A stretch of DNA of 64,000 nt. Origin: Janthinobacterium sp. SUN073. GTDB lineage: Bacteria; Pseudomonadota; Gammaproteobacteria; Burkholderiales; Burkholderiaceae_D. The notes beneath the pieces were generated by a model. The model saw only the letters and a list, made by a program, of their open reading frames with translations. It had not been told where the DNA came from and searched no databases. A program made the translations under genes and the position numbers. The stretch spans positions 124,001 to 188,000 of the forward strand of contig NZ_JAPUBT010000011.1 of the NCBI RefSeq assembly GCF_030397665.1, written 5' to 3'. Positions 32,859 through 41,926 of this stretch are shown one piece after another. Every line of letters starts with the position of its first letter. Within the stretch, counting starts at the first letter, position 1.

Positions 32859-35309
32859 TCAGCGCGAACGCCACACGGCTCCCGCGTCATTCGGCTGCGT
32901 TAACCGCTCGATCACTTCGCGCGTCAAACTGGCCGAGCTCACTTGTTCGGCTTTTGCGCGGGCGGCGGTCAGCGAGCTGGAAAAGACCGTTTGCGGTTGC
33001 TCCAGGCTGGCGCGCAGCGCGGCCAGTTCGCGCTCTTGCTGCTGCGCGCGCGCCGTGTCCTGCTCCAGCAATTGCTGCCTGGCGGCGGCCATCGCGCGCG
33101 TGGTCTCGGCGGCCTTGCGCTGCAGGGCCGCATGCGCCTGGGCGCTGGCCAGCAAGGCTTGCTGCGCGTCGAGTTTCTCGCTGGCCGCCTGCTGCGCGGC
33201 CCGTTCCAGCTGCTCGCGTTGGCGCATGGCGTCGAGCGCCTGCTGTTCCATGGCGGCGCGCGTTTCGGCGGCCGCCGTCGCCTGCTTTTCCGCTTCCAGG
33301 CGACCGGCGATGGCTTGCGAGGCGCGCTCTTCGGCACCGCTGGTCTGGCGTTGCTGCACCAGTTTTTGCGCGATCAAGGCCAGCGACTCGCGTTCGGCCG
33401 CGACGAAATCGCGCTCGGATGCCAGCAGCGCATCGGCCGCCTGCGCCTTGTCTTCTTCCACGCGGGCGCGCTCGCTATGCACTTGTCCCAGTTCCACGGC
33501 CAGGCGCGCCTGCGCCTGCACGGCTTGCGCGGCAGCCGCTTTCTGCTCGCCCTCGACCAGCGCCTGGTCCATCAGGATGCGAATGGCGTCGGCTTCCTTT
33601 TGCGCCGCTTCCCGCAAGGCCTGTTCGGCCGCGTGCTGGCCGCGCAGCAGTTCGGCTTGCGCGCCTTCGGCGGCGATGCGTTCCTGCGCCGCGTTGAACG
33701 CCAGCGCTTCCGCTTCCAGTTTCTCTTTCAAGGCGGCCAGGGCGGCTTGTTCGGAGGCCAGGCGTTCCTGTTCCGCCTGCAGCAGGCGCTCTGCCTGCCG
33801 GGCTTTTTCCTGCGCCAGTTGCGACGCCTGCGCCTGCGCAGCCAGTGTCGCCTTGCCTGCATCGATCTCGGCCTGCTCGGCGTCATTCTGGCTGGCGGCC
33901 AGTTCCGCCGCCTGGCGCGCCAGTTCGGCGCGTTCCTGCGCCAGGCTGGCGGCGCGCTGCTGCTCTTCCAGTTCGCGGGCCGCTGCCACGGCGGCGGCCT
34001 GCTCGGCCGCTTCGCGTGCCTTGGTCTGTTCCAGTGCGGCCGTTTCCGCTTCCAGCTTGGCGTGGCCGGCGATTTCCGCATCCTGTTCGGCGGTCACGCG
34101 GGCCAGCGCCACGGCGCGCAGCTGGCGGTCCACCTCGATGCGCGCCTCGGTGGCGGCCAGGATGCGCACATCGGCATCGCGGCGCGCCTGCGCGCTGGCG
34201 ACGGCGACCATTTCCAGGCGCTCGCGGTGGATGGCCGCGTCGCGCAATTCCTTTTCCGTCTGCAGGCGCAAACGCAGGGACTGCGCCGCATGGCGTTCCG
34301 ATTCCGCCTGCGCCAGCGCGATGGCTTCGCGTTCCTGCTCCAGGTGCGCCAGCGCGCGCGCTTCTTCCAGGGCGCGCACTTCGGCGGCGGCGCGGTTGAA
34401 GGCCGATTCCAGCGCGATCTGGTCGGCGCGCTCGCGCTGCACCGTCAAGTCCAGCGCTTCGCTTTCCGCTTCAGCCAGCATCTGCGCCGTCTGGCGCGCA
34501 CCGTGCGCATGGCGCTCGCGTTCACGCGCCAGCACGGCGACTCTGGCGTCGGCCGAAGCGATGCCCACCATTTCTTCCTTGGCCGCCTGCACGGCGGCGA
34601 CGCGCTCGACGGCTTGCAGGCGCGCCTGCTCCGTCTGCACCTGCAATTCTTCGGCGGCGCGGGCGGCCTGCTCGGCCAGTTCCGACTGCACCGCCACTTG
34701 CTCGCAGGCGCGCAAGCGGCTCTCCTGTTCGGCGCGCGAACGCTGTTCGGCGGCCAGGCGGATGGCATTGTCGGACTCCACGCGCGCGCGCAGTTCGGCC
34801 GTCTCCTGCTTGACCGCTTCCAGGCGGGCTACGCTGGCCTGCGCGGCGGCGCGCATGGTATCGAGCCGTTCGCGGTTGGCGGCAATCGATTCTTCGGCTG
34901 CCTGCGCATTTTGCTGTGCGGCGGCGGCGGCGGCGGCGTCGATGGCGGCGCGGTCCTCGGCCAGCGAGCGCACGCGCGCCTCGGCCAGCGCGCGGCTTTC
35001 GGCGGCGCAGGTGGCCTTCGCTTCCGCTTCCACGCGGGCAATCGCCTCGTGGATGGCCTTCAATTCCATTTTCTGGCGTTCGGCGGCCGGTGCCTTGCCA
35101 TCAACGTCGGCTGCCGGCTCGGCTTGCGGCTCGGGCATCGCGGTGACGGGAGCGGCAAGAGCGGCAGGAAGCGGCGCTGGCGCATCGGCCTTGCGCTCCA
35201 GGTCCTTGAAATCATGCAGCGAGACCATGCTGTCCTGGTCGAACTCGTCGTCAGCGGAATACGCGACGGTGAGGGAGGCGGCCTGGCGCTGATTTTGCTG
35301 TGCTTGCAT
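32859..35309 (-). CDS. Very long Ala/Glu/Gln-rich coiled-coil protein
   Basis: A protein of 816 aa. After an N-terminal region of about 60 residues (DSMVSLHDFKDLERKADAP) and a Pro/Ala segment, residues about 80-790 form almost uninterrupted heptad-like sequence rich in Ala, Glu, Gln and Arg. Examples are ERAELARQAAELAAS and EKARQAERLLQAEQERL. It has no signal peptide, membrane helix or recognisable catalytic domain. The C-terminal 25 residues (SLTREVIERLTQPNDAGAVW) leave the heptad pattern. It resembles bacterial filament or TolA-like helical proteins in composition only. The opposite strand also carries long open frames, caused by GC-rich repetitive codons, which I reject. Confidence 0.8.
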   Translation of the reverse strand: MQAQQNQRQAASLTVAYSADDEFDQDSMVSLHDFKDLERKADAPAPLPAALAAPVTAMPEPQAEPAADVDGKAPAAERQKMELKAIHEAIARVEAEAKATCAAESRALAEARVRSLAEDRAAIDAAAAAAAQQNAQAAEESIAANRERLDTMRAAAQASVARLEAVKQETAELRARVESDNAIRLAAEQRSRAEQESRLRACEQVAVQSELAEQAARAAEELQVQTEQARLQAVERVAAVQAAKEEMVGIASADARVAVLARERERHAHGARQTAQMLAEAESEALDLTVQRERADQIALESAFNRAAAEVRALEEARALAHLEQEREAIALAQAESERHAAQSLRLRLQTEKELRDAAIHRERLEMVAVASAQARRDADVRILAATEARIEVDRQLRAVALARVTAEQDAEIAGHAKLEAETAALEQTKAREAAEQAAAVAAARELEEQQRAASLAQERAELARQAAELAASQNDAEQAEIDAGKATLAAQAQASQLAQEKARQAERLLQAEQERLASEQAALAALKEKLEAEALAFNAAQERIAAEGAQAELLRGQHAAEQALREAAQKEADAIRILMDQALVEGEQKAAAAQAVQAQARLAVELGQVHSERARVEEDKAQAADALLASERDFVAAERESLALIAQKLVQQRQTSGAEERASQAIAGRLEAEKQATAAAETRAAMEQQALDAMRQREQLERAAQQAASEKLDAQQALLASAQAHAALQRKAAETTRAMAAARQQLLEQDTARAQQQERELAALRASLEQPQTVFSSSLTAARAKAEQVSSASLTREVIERLTQPNDAGAVWRSR

Positions 35310-35434
35310 GATTTCTCGCTTATTCGGGTGAATTCCATTGCTTATGGGAATTTATTACCACCATTATCGAGCAGGCATGCGCAAATCAGCGCGGCAAGAA
35401 GAGGGGCGTTTACCGCCCTTTTCCCGCGTTTAGG

Positions 35435-36457
35435 TCAAACAGGCCACAATGGCGCTTCATCCATCAGCGCTACCTGTTCACGCAATTCCAGGATACGGTC
35501 CTGCCAGTAGCGCTGCGTGTTAAACCACGGGAAGGCGACGGGGAAGGCGGGGTCGTCCCAGCGGCGCGCCAGCCAGGCCGAATAATGGATCAGGCGCAGG
35601 GTGCGCAGCGCTTCGACCAGGTACAGCTGGCGCGGGTCGAAATCGCAAAAGTCTTCATAGCCGGCCAGGATGTCACTCATCTGGCGCACCTGGTCGCCGC
35701 GCTCGCCCGACAACATCATCCACAGGTCCTGGATGGCCGGGCCCATGCGGCTATCGTCGAAATCGACGAAATGGGGGCCGGCATCCGTCCACAGCACGTT
35801 GCCGCCATGGCAATCGCCATGCGTGCGCAGCACGGCCACGTCGCCCGCGCGGTCATAGCAGCGCTTGACGCCATCGAGCGCCTGCTGCGCCACGCTGGAA
35901 TACGCGGCCAGCAGTTCGGGCGGCAGGAAATTGCCTTCCAGTAAAAACTCGCGCGGCTCGACGCCAAACGTCTGGTGATCGAGCGCTGGCCGCTCCTGGT
36001 AGGTGGACAACCCACCGACGGCGTGGATGCGGCCGATGAAGCGCCCTATCCATTCCAGCGTCGCCGGGTCGTCCAGCTCGGGCGCGCGGCCGCCGTGGCG
36101 GGGAAAGACGGCAAAGCGGAAGCCCTGGTACTGGTGCAAGGTGCTGCCATTGATCTCCAGCGCCGGCACCACCTGGATTTCGCGCTCGACCAGTTCGGAC
36201 ACGAACGCGTGTTCTTCCAGGATGGCCGCATCGCTCCAGCGTGCGGGACGGTAAAACTTGGCCACCAGCGGCGCGCCGTCTTCGATGCCCACCTGGTAGA
36301 CGCGGTTTTCATAGCTGTTCAGGGCCAGCAGGCGGCCGTCGCCGCGCAAGCCCACGCTGTCGAGGGCGTCGAGCACGCAATCGGGGCTCAGGGCGGAAAA
36401 GGGGTGGACGGGCCGGTCGTCCTCGTGCGGCTGGTTTTCATTGTGCATAGGCGACAT
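35435..36457 (-). CDS. srkA: Stress response serine/threonine kinase SrkA (YihE/RdoA)
   Basis: A protein of about 340 aa. It closely follows E. coli SrkA: LSPDCVLDALDSVGLRGDGRLLALNSYENRVYQV, the ATP-binding Lys in LVAKFYRPARWSDAAILEEH, the catalytic loop RTHGDCHGGNVLW near residue 215, and the metal-binding HFVDFDDSRMGPAIQDLWMML. Near the C-terminus LVEALRTLRLIHYSAWLARRW is also conserved. SrkA is a choline-kinase-fold protein kinase that protects cells during envelope and redox stress. The start could also be the ATG at 36448; neither has a clear ribosome binding site. It is divergent from yecA. Confidence 0.93.
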   Translation of the reverse strand: MSPMHNENQPHEDDRPVHPFSALSPDCVLDALDSVGLRGDGRLLALNSYENRVYQVGIEDGAPLVAKFYRPARWSDAAILEEHAFVSELVEREIQVVPALEINGSTLHQYQGFRFAVFPRHGGRAPELDDPATLEWIGRFIGRIHAVGGLSTYQERPALDHQTFGVEPREFLLEGNFLPPELLAAYSSVAQQALDGVKRCYDRAGDVAVLRTHGDCHGGNVLWTDAGPHFVDFDDSRMGPAIQDLWMMLSGERGDQVRQMSDILAGYEDFCDFDPRQLYLVEALRTLRLIHYSAWLARRWDDPAFPVAFPWFNTQRYWQDRILELREQVALMDEAPLWPV

Positions 36458-36551
36458 TGTAAGGCGCGCGCGGGCCGCCGGTGCAAACACTTCGGTGATG
36501 AAACGCCGCTAGGCGTATACTGGCGCCTTACATTCAATCAAAGAGCAAGCC

Positions 36552-37250
36552 ATGCAACTCGAACAGCCATTATCAGAAAAAGAATTCGACGAACTAGACC
36601 AATTCCTGTTGTCGGAGCGCTGCTCCGAAGACGCGATGACCATGGATATGCTGCACGGCTATCTGACGGCCGTCGCCATCGGCCCGGAACCGATCATGCC
36701 GGCCGAGTGGTTGCCGCGCGTGTGGGGCGAAGATGCCGAAGATGCACCGAAATTCAAGAACAGCAAGGAAGAAGAACGCATCGTCAACCTGATCATGCGC
36801 TTCATGAACGAAGTACTGGTGACGTTTGAAGTGGCGCCGAAGGAATTCGAAGCCCTGTTCGTCGAACACGACTACGAAGGCCAGACCCTGATCGACGCCG
36901 AAGCCTGGTGCTGGGGCTTCTGGGACGGCATGGAACTGCGTCCTGGTTCGTGGAACGAGATCTGGGATTCCGAAGTGGCCGAGCTGATGCAGCCGATCTA
37001 CCTGCTGGGCGCCGACGAAATCAAGGAAGAAGAACTGAAACTGGTGGAAGACCCGGTCAAGGCGCACAAGCTGGCGCAGGAACTGGAAGCGAACCTGCCC
37101 GCCATCCACCGTTTCTGGGTACCGCGCCGCAAGGCACCGGTGCAAACCATGAAGCGCGAAGAGCCGAAAGTGGGCCGCAACGACGACTGCCCTTGCGGCA
37201 GCGGCAAGAAGTTCAAGAAATGCTGCGGCGCCGAGCCGGCAGCCGAGTAA
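36552..37250 (+). CDS. UPF0149/YecA family protein with SEC-C zinc motif
   Basis: A protein of 232 aa. The N-terminal UPF0149 domain has [22 protein letters not shown] near residue 18 and [14 protein letters not shown] near residue 115. The C-terminus ends with the SEC-C zinc-binding motif [20 protein letters not shown], with four Cys ligands as in SecA. YecA-type proteins of E. coli bind SecA or ribosomes through this motif and may assist protein export. A possible -10 element TATACT lies at 36516, in the short divergent region shared with srkA. Confidence 0.92.
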   Translation: MQLEQPLSEKEFDELDQFLLSERCSEDAMTMDMLHGYLTAVAIGPEPIMPAEWLPRVWGEDAEDAPKFKNSKEEERIVNLIMRFMNEVLVTFEVAPKEFEALFVEHDYEGQTLIDAEAWCWGFWDGMELRPGSWNEIWDSEVAELMQPIYLLGADEIKEEELKLVEDPVKAHKLAQELEANLPAIHRFWVPRRKAPVQTMKREEPKVGRNDDCPCGSGKKFKKCCGAEPAAE

Positions 37251-37505
37251 TACCATCGCGTTACCCTGCGCCGGGCGCTGTCCTGGCGCATTTCTCTACC
37301 TCGCAGCCCTCCCCATTCGCTCGCCGCCACTGTTGTTGCCAGGCGATTGCGCCAGTCTTTTTACTTGCCTATAATCAAGAATAATCGGTGCATTCATTTG
37401 TGCTCCAAGACAGCGCATGCCAGACCGCCACATGTCCTGGCCGGTCCTCTTCACATCATGGAAATTCCAGCCTGTTTTACTATTACTCGGGGGACTCAGT
37501 AGAAA

Positions 37506-38090
37506 ATGAGTACTACAAAGCGGATAGAGAACAAGTGCATGGATTGCGAATATACGTGGTTCCCAAGAGGGAAAGACCTATCCATAAAGTGTCCCAACTG
37601 CGGGAACCGTAATATTGGCTTCTCAAGTATAGGCCGCTCCGGCATGGGCTACTCCATCCGCAGGCTCCTCTCCAAAGGCCTGATGATTATCGGCGTTGTT
37701 ATCATCGGCTTTGTTGCGTTTGGTCCACGAGCGGAAAAGGAAGCCCCCTCGACAAAGAGCCTGGTTACAGAGACGGAGCCTGCTGCGAGCGGCACGGAGC
37801 TTTCCCCGTCCGCAGCTCCACGTTTGAAGAATTTCGTCGCGACGAACGAGGAAATAGCGCCACCACAAACAATCTCGGTTCAACCACTCCCCATGGCAGA
37901 AAATGAACGCGTTGTCACCGAGGGTGAGCTTATGCTATCCAAAAAAGTATTAGCCGAAAGTTTGCTTGCATTGCAGGCCTGCGGCGACAGTACCGATGAT
38001 GAGAGCAAAAGCCATTGCATCGCCCTGCAATGCGCCAAGGCAGAGCTGGCGCCGACACCGGCATGCATGGACATGCAGGCAAAAGAGTAA
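37506..38090 (+). CDS. Zinc-ribbon single-span membrane protein, unknown function
   Basis: A protein of 194 aa. The N-terminus holds a zinc ribbon with Cys11, Cys14, Cys29 and Cys32 (CMDC and CPNC). A transmembrane helix follows at about residues 57-75 (GLMIIGVVIIGFVAFG). A Ser/Pro/Thr-rich linker leads to a C-terminal segment with four more Cys residues (QACGDS, SHCIALQCAK, PACMDM). The layout suggests a cytoplasmic zinc ribbon and a periplasmic disulfide-bonded tail, as in some zinc-ribbon envelope proteins. The gene looks lower in GC than its neighbours. GGGGGA precedes the ATG. I do not recognise a family. Confidence 0.75.
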   Translation: MSTTKRIENKCMDCEYTWFPRGKDLSIKCPNCGNRNIGFSSIGRSGMGYSIRRLLSKGLMIIGVVIIGFVAFGPRAEKEAPSTKSLVTETEPAASGTELSPSAAPRLKNFVATNEEIAPPQTISVQPLPMAENERVVTEGELMLSKKVLAESLLALQACGDSTDDESKSHCIALQCAKAELAPTPACMDMQAKE

Positions 38091-38167
38091 TTTTCCTGGC
38101 GTCTGTCCGGCCTTAAGAACGGCATTGCCACCGCAGGAAGCTCCTTGCTTGGCGCTATAATTGCCGC

Positions 38168-39103
38168 ATGAAACTCCCCGACCTGAACCTGCTCGTTGCC
38201 CTCGACATCCTGCTCGAGGAAGGCAGCGCCGTGGCCGCCGCGCGGCGCATGCATCTGAGCGCGCCGGCCATGAGCCGCACCCTGGCGCGCATCCGCGACG
38301 CCATCGGCGACCCCGTCTTCGTACGCTCCGGGCGCGGCCTGGCGCCGACTCCGCGCGCGCTGGAACTGCGCGAGCAGGTGCGCGGCGTGGTGGAGCAGGC
38401 GCACGCCATCTTCACTTCCGGCCGCGAAGTCGACCTGCGCACGCTGGAACGCACTTTCAGCCTGTGCGCCAACGACGTGTTTGTCGGCGCGTATGGCGGC
38501 AAGCTGCGCGACCTGCTGGCCAGCCATGCGCCGCACACGGTGCTGCGCTTCGTACCCGAAGGCGATGGCGCCACGGAAAACGATGCCCTGCACGCGGGCC
38601 GCATCGACCTGTACATCAGCGCGCGGCGCGCCTTTGCGCCCGACATCAAGCTGCAGCAGCTGTTTAGCAGCGGCTTTGTCGGCATCGCCCGCAGCGACCA
38701 CCCGATCTTCAACGGCCCCATCAATCTCGACAGCTTTACCGAGTACGAACATATCAGCGTCTCGCGGCGCGGCCTGGCGCGCGGCCCGTTCGACACCATC
38801 CTGGCCGAGCGGGGCTACACGCGCCGGGTCTCGCTGATCAGCCCCAACTTCCAGTCGGCCATTTTCGCCGTGGCCGATTCGCGCCTGCTGCTGCCGCTGA
38901 TGCCCACGCCGCTGCTGCCCATCGTCGAGCGCCTGGGCCTGAAGCTGCGCACGTTCGAACTGCCGATTCCCGTCGACAGCGTGGAAGTGTTCCAGGCCTG
39001 GCACCCGCGCCTCGACCACGACCATGCGCACCGCTGGCTGCGCCGCATGATCAAGGATTTGTGCACGGGGTCAGACCCTTGCGGGTCTGACCCCAGCATT
39101 TGA
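38168..39103 (+). CDS. LysR-type transcriptional regulator
   Basis: A protein of 311 aa. The winged helix-turn-helix is at residues 4-62 (LNLLVALDILLEEGSAVAAARRMHLSAPAMSRTLARIR), followed by the linker helix and a two-lobed substrate-binding domain. It is oriented toward the MFS-HlyD-NodT efflux operon starting 190 bp downstream and may control it. The C-terminus is unusual: the last thirteen residues (from TGSDPCGSDPSI) are encoded by a copy of the GGGGTCAGACCC palindrome, which also leads into the stop codon. The natural end was probably near RRMIKDL. The effector is unknown. Confidence 0.9.
   Translation: MKLPDLNLLVALDILLEEGSAVAAARRMHLSAPAMSRTLARIRDAIGDPVFVRSGRGLAPTPRALELREQVRGVVEQAHAIFTSGREVDLRTLERTFSLCANDVFVGAYGGKLRDLLASHAPHTVLRFVPEGDGATENDALHAGRIDLYISARRAFAPDIKLQQLFSSGFVGIARSDHPIFNGPINLDSFTEYEHISVSRRGLARGPFDTILAERGYTRRVSLISPNFQSAIFAVADSRLLLPLMPTPLLPIVERLGLKLRTFELPIPVDSVEVFQAWHPRLDHDHAHRWLRRMIKDLCTGSDPCGSDPSI
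39067..39094. repeat. GGGGTC(A/G)GACCC palindrome, copy B (inside the LysR gene end)
   Basis: Perfect 12-bp inverted repeat GGGGTCAGACCC / GGGTCTGACCCC with loop TTGC. It lies in frame within the last codons of the LysR gene. Confidence 0.82.
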
Positions 39104-39160
39104 TTTGGGGGAGTTTGATTTGAACTCACCCGCCAGACGCCAAACCCAACGACAAAGACC

Positions 39161-39187
39161 GGGGTCAGACCCATAGGGTCCGACCCC
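39161..39187. repeat. GGGGTC(A/G)GACCC palindrome, copy C
   Basis: GGGGTCAGACCC and GGGTCCGACCCC around ATA, with one mismatch in the stem. It lies 66 bp after copy B, between the LysR gene and the MFS promoter. Confidence 0.8.
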
Positions 39188-39232
39188 CATCATCATTGCG
39201 CCAGACGCAACTCAGACTTCATCAATGATCAA

Positions 39233-39261
39233 TTTTCACAAGATTAACGGCTACCTATACT
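39233..39261 (+). promoter_or_regulatory. Candidate sigma-70 promoter of the efflux operon
   Basis: TTTTCA and TATACT are separated by 17 bp and lie 33 bp before the GTG start of the MFS gene. The -10 element is strong and the -35 is weak, as is usual for LysR-activated promoters. Confidence 0.42.
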
Positions 39262-39293
39262 GCGTGGACTGATTCTCATCCACGGAGTTCCCT

Positions 39294-40829
39294 GTGTCCG
39301 CTGTACCCCTTCCCGGCGCCGCCCCTGCGGCCGCGCCACCCGCACCTCCCATTTTCGGCCTGCGCCTGGCCACGGGCCTGGCCGGCGTGCTGCTGGCCGT
39401 GCTGGTGTCCGGCCTGAATGAAAACATCACCAAGGTCGCGCTGGCCGACATCCGCGGCGCCATGGGCATCGCGCGCGACGACGCCAGCTGGCTCGTGGCC
39501 CTGTATGCGGCCGCCTCGGTATCGGCCATGGCGTTTGCGCCATGGTGCTCCGTCACCTTCTCGCTGCGCCGCCTGACGGCCAGCGCCATCATCGTCTGCA
39601 TGGCCGCCGGCGTGCTGTGCCCATTCGCGCCAAACCTGTCCGTTCTGATGTTCCTGCGCGTGGTGCAGGGCGCGGCCGGCGGCGCCCTGCCGCCCATGCT
39701 GATGACGGTGGCGCTGCGCTTCCTGCCGCCGGACATCAAGCTGTATGGCCTGGGCGGCTATGCGCTGAGCGCCACCTTCGGTCCCAGCCTGGGCACGCCG
39801 CTGGCCGCCTTCTGGACCGAGTACCTGGGCTGGCAATGGGCCTTCTGGCAAGTCGTCCCGGGCAGCATCGTCGCCCTGCTGATGGTGTCCTGGGGCTTGC
39901 CGCAAGACCCGCTGCGTCTGGAGCGCTTGCGCCAGTTCGACTGGCGCGGCCTGCTGCTTGGCCTGCCCGCCATCAGCATGCTGGTGGTCGGCATGCTGCA
40001 GGGCGAGCGCCTGGCGTGGTTCGCCTCGCCGCTGATCTGCGTGCTGCTGGGCGGCGGCCTGCTGCTGCTGGTGCTGTTCCTCATCAACGAGTGGTCGCAC
40101 CCACTGCCGTTTTTCAAGCTGCAGCTGCTGTCGCAGCGCAACCTCAGCCATGCCCTGCTGACCCTGGGCGGCGTGCTGTTCGTGCTGCTGGCCGTGATCC
40201 TGATTCCCTCGTCCTACCTGGCGCAGGTGCACGCTTACCGCCCCCTGCAGACGGCACCCGTGATGCTGATGGTGGCGCTGCCGCAGTTGATCGCCCTGCC
40301 GCTGGTGGCCGCCCTGTGCAATCTGCGCGCCGTCGACTGCCGCTGGGTGCTGGCCATCGGCCTGGCCCTGCTGGCCCTGTCCTGCGTGCTCGGTGCGCGC
40401 ATGTCACCGGACTGGATCCGCACGCATTTCTACCTGCTGCAAGCGGTGCAGATCTTTGCGCAACCGATGGCCGTGATTCCCTTGCTGCTGCTGGCCACCA
40501 CGGGCCTGGCGCCGCAGGATGGCCCTTTCGCCTCGGCCTGGTTTAACACCATCAAGGGCATGTCGGCCGTCGTCGCCACAGGCGTGCTCGATGCGCTGAT
40601 CACGCGCCGCAACCATTTTCATTCGACGGTGCTCAGCGAACGCCTGGGCAACCTGCCGGCCAGCGTGGACATGGCAGGTTTGGATCCTGGCCTGGCGCAG
40701 CGCATGCATGCGCAAGTCGTCACCCTGACCTCGTCCGACCTGTACCTCACGGTGGCCGCCATCGCGCTGGCCATGATCCTGATCATTCCCATTCTGCCGA
40801 CGCGCGTCTATCCGCCGCGCGCCGCCTGA
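39294..40829 (+). CDS. MFS efflux transporter, DHA2 (EmrB-like) family
   Basis: A protein of 511 aa with about 14 membrane helices. A Pro/Ala-rich cytoplasmic N-terminus precedes helix 1 (LATGLAGVLLAVLVSGLNENI). The motif A region is replaced by FAPWCSVTFSLRRLTA. Motif C-like GGYALSATFGPSLGTPLAAFW in helix 5 marks it as an exporter. It starts with GTG at 39294. The HlyD-type adaptor and NodT-type channel that follow complete a tripartite EmrAB-TolC-type pump. The substrate is unknown; related operons export fusaric acid, siderophores or aromatic drugs. Confidence 0.9.
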   Translation: MSAVPLPGAAPAAAPPAPPIFGLRLATGLAGVLLAVLVSGLNENITKVALADIRGAMGIARDDASWLVALYAAASVSAMAFAPWCSVTFSLRRLTASAIIVCMAAGVLCPFAPNLSVLMFLRVVQGAAGGALPPMLMTVALRFLPPDIKLYGLGGYALSATFGPSLGTPLAAFWTEYLGWQWAFWQVVPGSIVALLMVSWGLPQDPLRLERLRQFDWRGLLLGLPAISMLVVGMLQGERLAWFASPLICVLLGGGLLLLVLFLINEWSHPLPFFKLQLLSQRNLSHALLTLGGVLFVLLAVILIPSSYLAQVHAYRPLQTAPVMLMVALPQLIALPLVAALCNLRAVDCRWVLAIGLALLALSCVLGARMSPDWIRTHFYLLQAVQIFAQPMAVIPLLLLATTGLAPQDGPFASAWFNTIKGMSAVVATGVLDALITRRNHFHSTVLSERLGNLPASVDMAGLDPGLAQRMHAQVVTLTSSDLYLTVAAIALAMILIIPILPTRVYPPRAA

Positions 40830-40855
40830 CTTTTACTTCACGAAAGAGCTTCACC

Positions 40856-41926
40856 ATGCAAAAACCCATACTGCGCTCGCGCGCCTTTCTTCTCGGCCTG
40901 GCCTTGCTGGCCTGCGCCCTCGCCTTTTGCGCCTGGCAACTGCTGTTCGCCCGTGACGACGAACAAACCACCGACGACGCCTTTGTCAGCGCCGACTACA
41001 CCGTGCTCTCCCCCAAGGTGGGTGGCATCGTGCGGGAAGTGCTGGTGGAAGACAACCAGACTGTCAAGGCGGGCCAGCTGCTGGCGCGCATCGACGACCG
41101 CGATTACCAGGCCGCCGCCGCCTCGGCCCGCGCCGACGTCGCCGGCGCCGAAGCGCAGCTGGCGAATGCCCGCGCCACCTTGCAGCGCCAGCAATCGGTG
41201 ATCGAGCAGGCCAGCACCCTGGTCGACGCCAACCAGGCGGAAGACAAACTGGCGCAGCAGGAACTGGCCCGCTCAACGCACCTGGCCGGCCAGGGTGCGG
41301 GCAGCGTGCAGAACGCGCAGCAGGCGCAATCGCGCTTCGATGTGAGCCGCGCGCGCCTGGCGCAAAACCGCGCCGCCCTGGTCTCCACCCGCAAGCAGAC
41401 GGACATTTTGCAGGCGCAGCAAGGCGCGGCCGAAGCATCCCTGCTGCGCGCCCGCGCCAGCCTGCTACGCGCCGAACTGGATCTGTCGCATACGCAGCTG
41501 CGCGCCCCCATCGACGGCATCGTGGGACGCCGCGCCGTGCGCGTCGGCGCCCTGGTGGCTCCCGGCGCCAGCCTGATGGCCGTGGTGCCCCTGAACCGCA
41601 GCTTCGTCGTCGCCAACCTGCAGGAAACCCAGCTGACCCACGTGCGCCAGGGCCAGCGCGCCAGCATCGCCGTCGACGCCTATCCGGGCGTACTCCTGCA
41701 CGGTACGGTGCACAGCATCGCGCCCGCCACGGGCGTGACGTTTGCCGCCATCGCGCCGGAGAACGCCACCGGCAACTTCACCAAGGTGGTGCAGCGCATC
41801 CCCGTCAGGATCGCGCTCGATCCCGGCCAGGATGGCGAACATCGCCTGCGCGTCGGCATGTCGGCCGAAGTGCGCATCGATACGGCCATGCGCCGCCAAC
41901 AGCTGCAACAGGTGAGCGCGCGATGA
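40856..41926 (+). CDS. HlyD/EmrA-type membrane fusion protein
   Basis: A protein of 356 aa. An N-terminal anchor (residues about 8-27, FLLGLALLACALAFCAWQLLF) is followed by TTDDAFVSADYTVLSPKVGGIV, the EmrA-type start of the first lipoyl half. A long alpha-helical hairpin covers about residues 85-205. The second lipoyl half is LRAPIDGIVGRRAVRVGALV, followed by a beta-barrel domain. It links the MFS pump encoded upstream to the outer-membrane channel encoded downstream. Its stop codon overlaps the next ATG (ATGA at 41923), so these genes are translationally coupled. Confidence 0.92.
   Translation: MQKPILRSRAFLLGLALLACALAFCAWQLLFARDDEQTTDDAFVSADYTVLSPKVGGIVREVLVEDNQTVKAGQLLARIDDRDYQAAAASARADVAGAEAQLANARATLQRQQSVIEQASTLVDANQAEDKLAQQELARSTHLAGQGAGSVQNAQQAQSRFDVSRARLAQNRAALVSTRKQTDILQAQQGAAEASLLRARASLLRAELDLSHTQLRAPIDGIVGRRAVRVGALVAPGASLMAVVPLNRSFVVANLQETQLTHVRQGQRASIAVDAYPGVLLHGTVHSIAPATGVTFAAIAPENATGNFTKVVQRIPVRIALDPGQDGEHRLRVGMSAEVRIDTAMRRQQLQQVSAR

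Noticed and set aside
32943..35510. Long plus-strand open frames (up to 855 residues) opposite the coiled-coil gene
   Set aside because: Repetitive Ala, Glu and Gln codons leave few stop codons on the other strand. The predicted products are low-complexity Arg/Gly/Phe or Ser/Ala/Cys sequences without signals or domains.
32808..39187. Three GGGGTC palindromes as a CRISPR array
   Set aside because: The copies are thousands of bases apart or irregularly spaced, and are self-complementary intergenic elements without spacers.
39256..39290. Possible Fur box near GATTCTCATC upstream of the MFS gene
   Set aside because: Only one half resembles the consensus and the other half does not match. The hmuS upstream box is much better.
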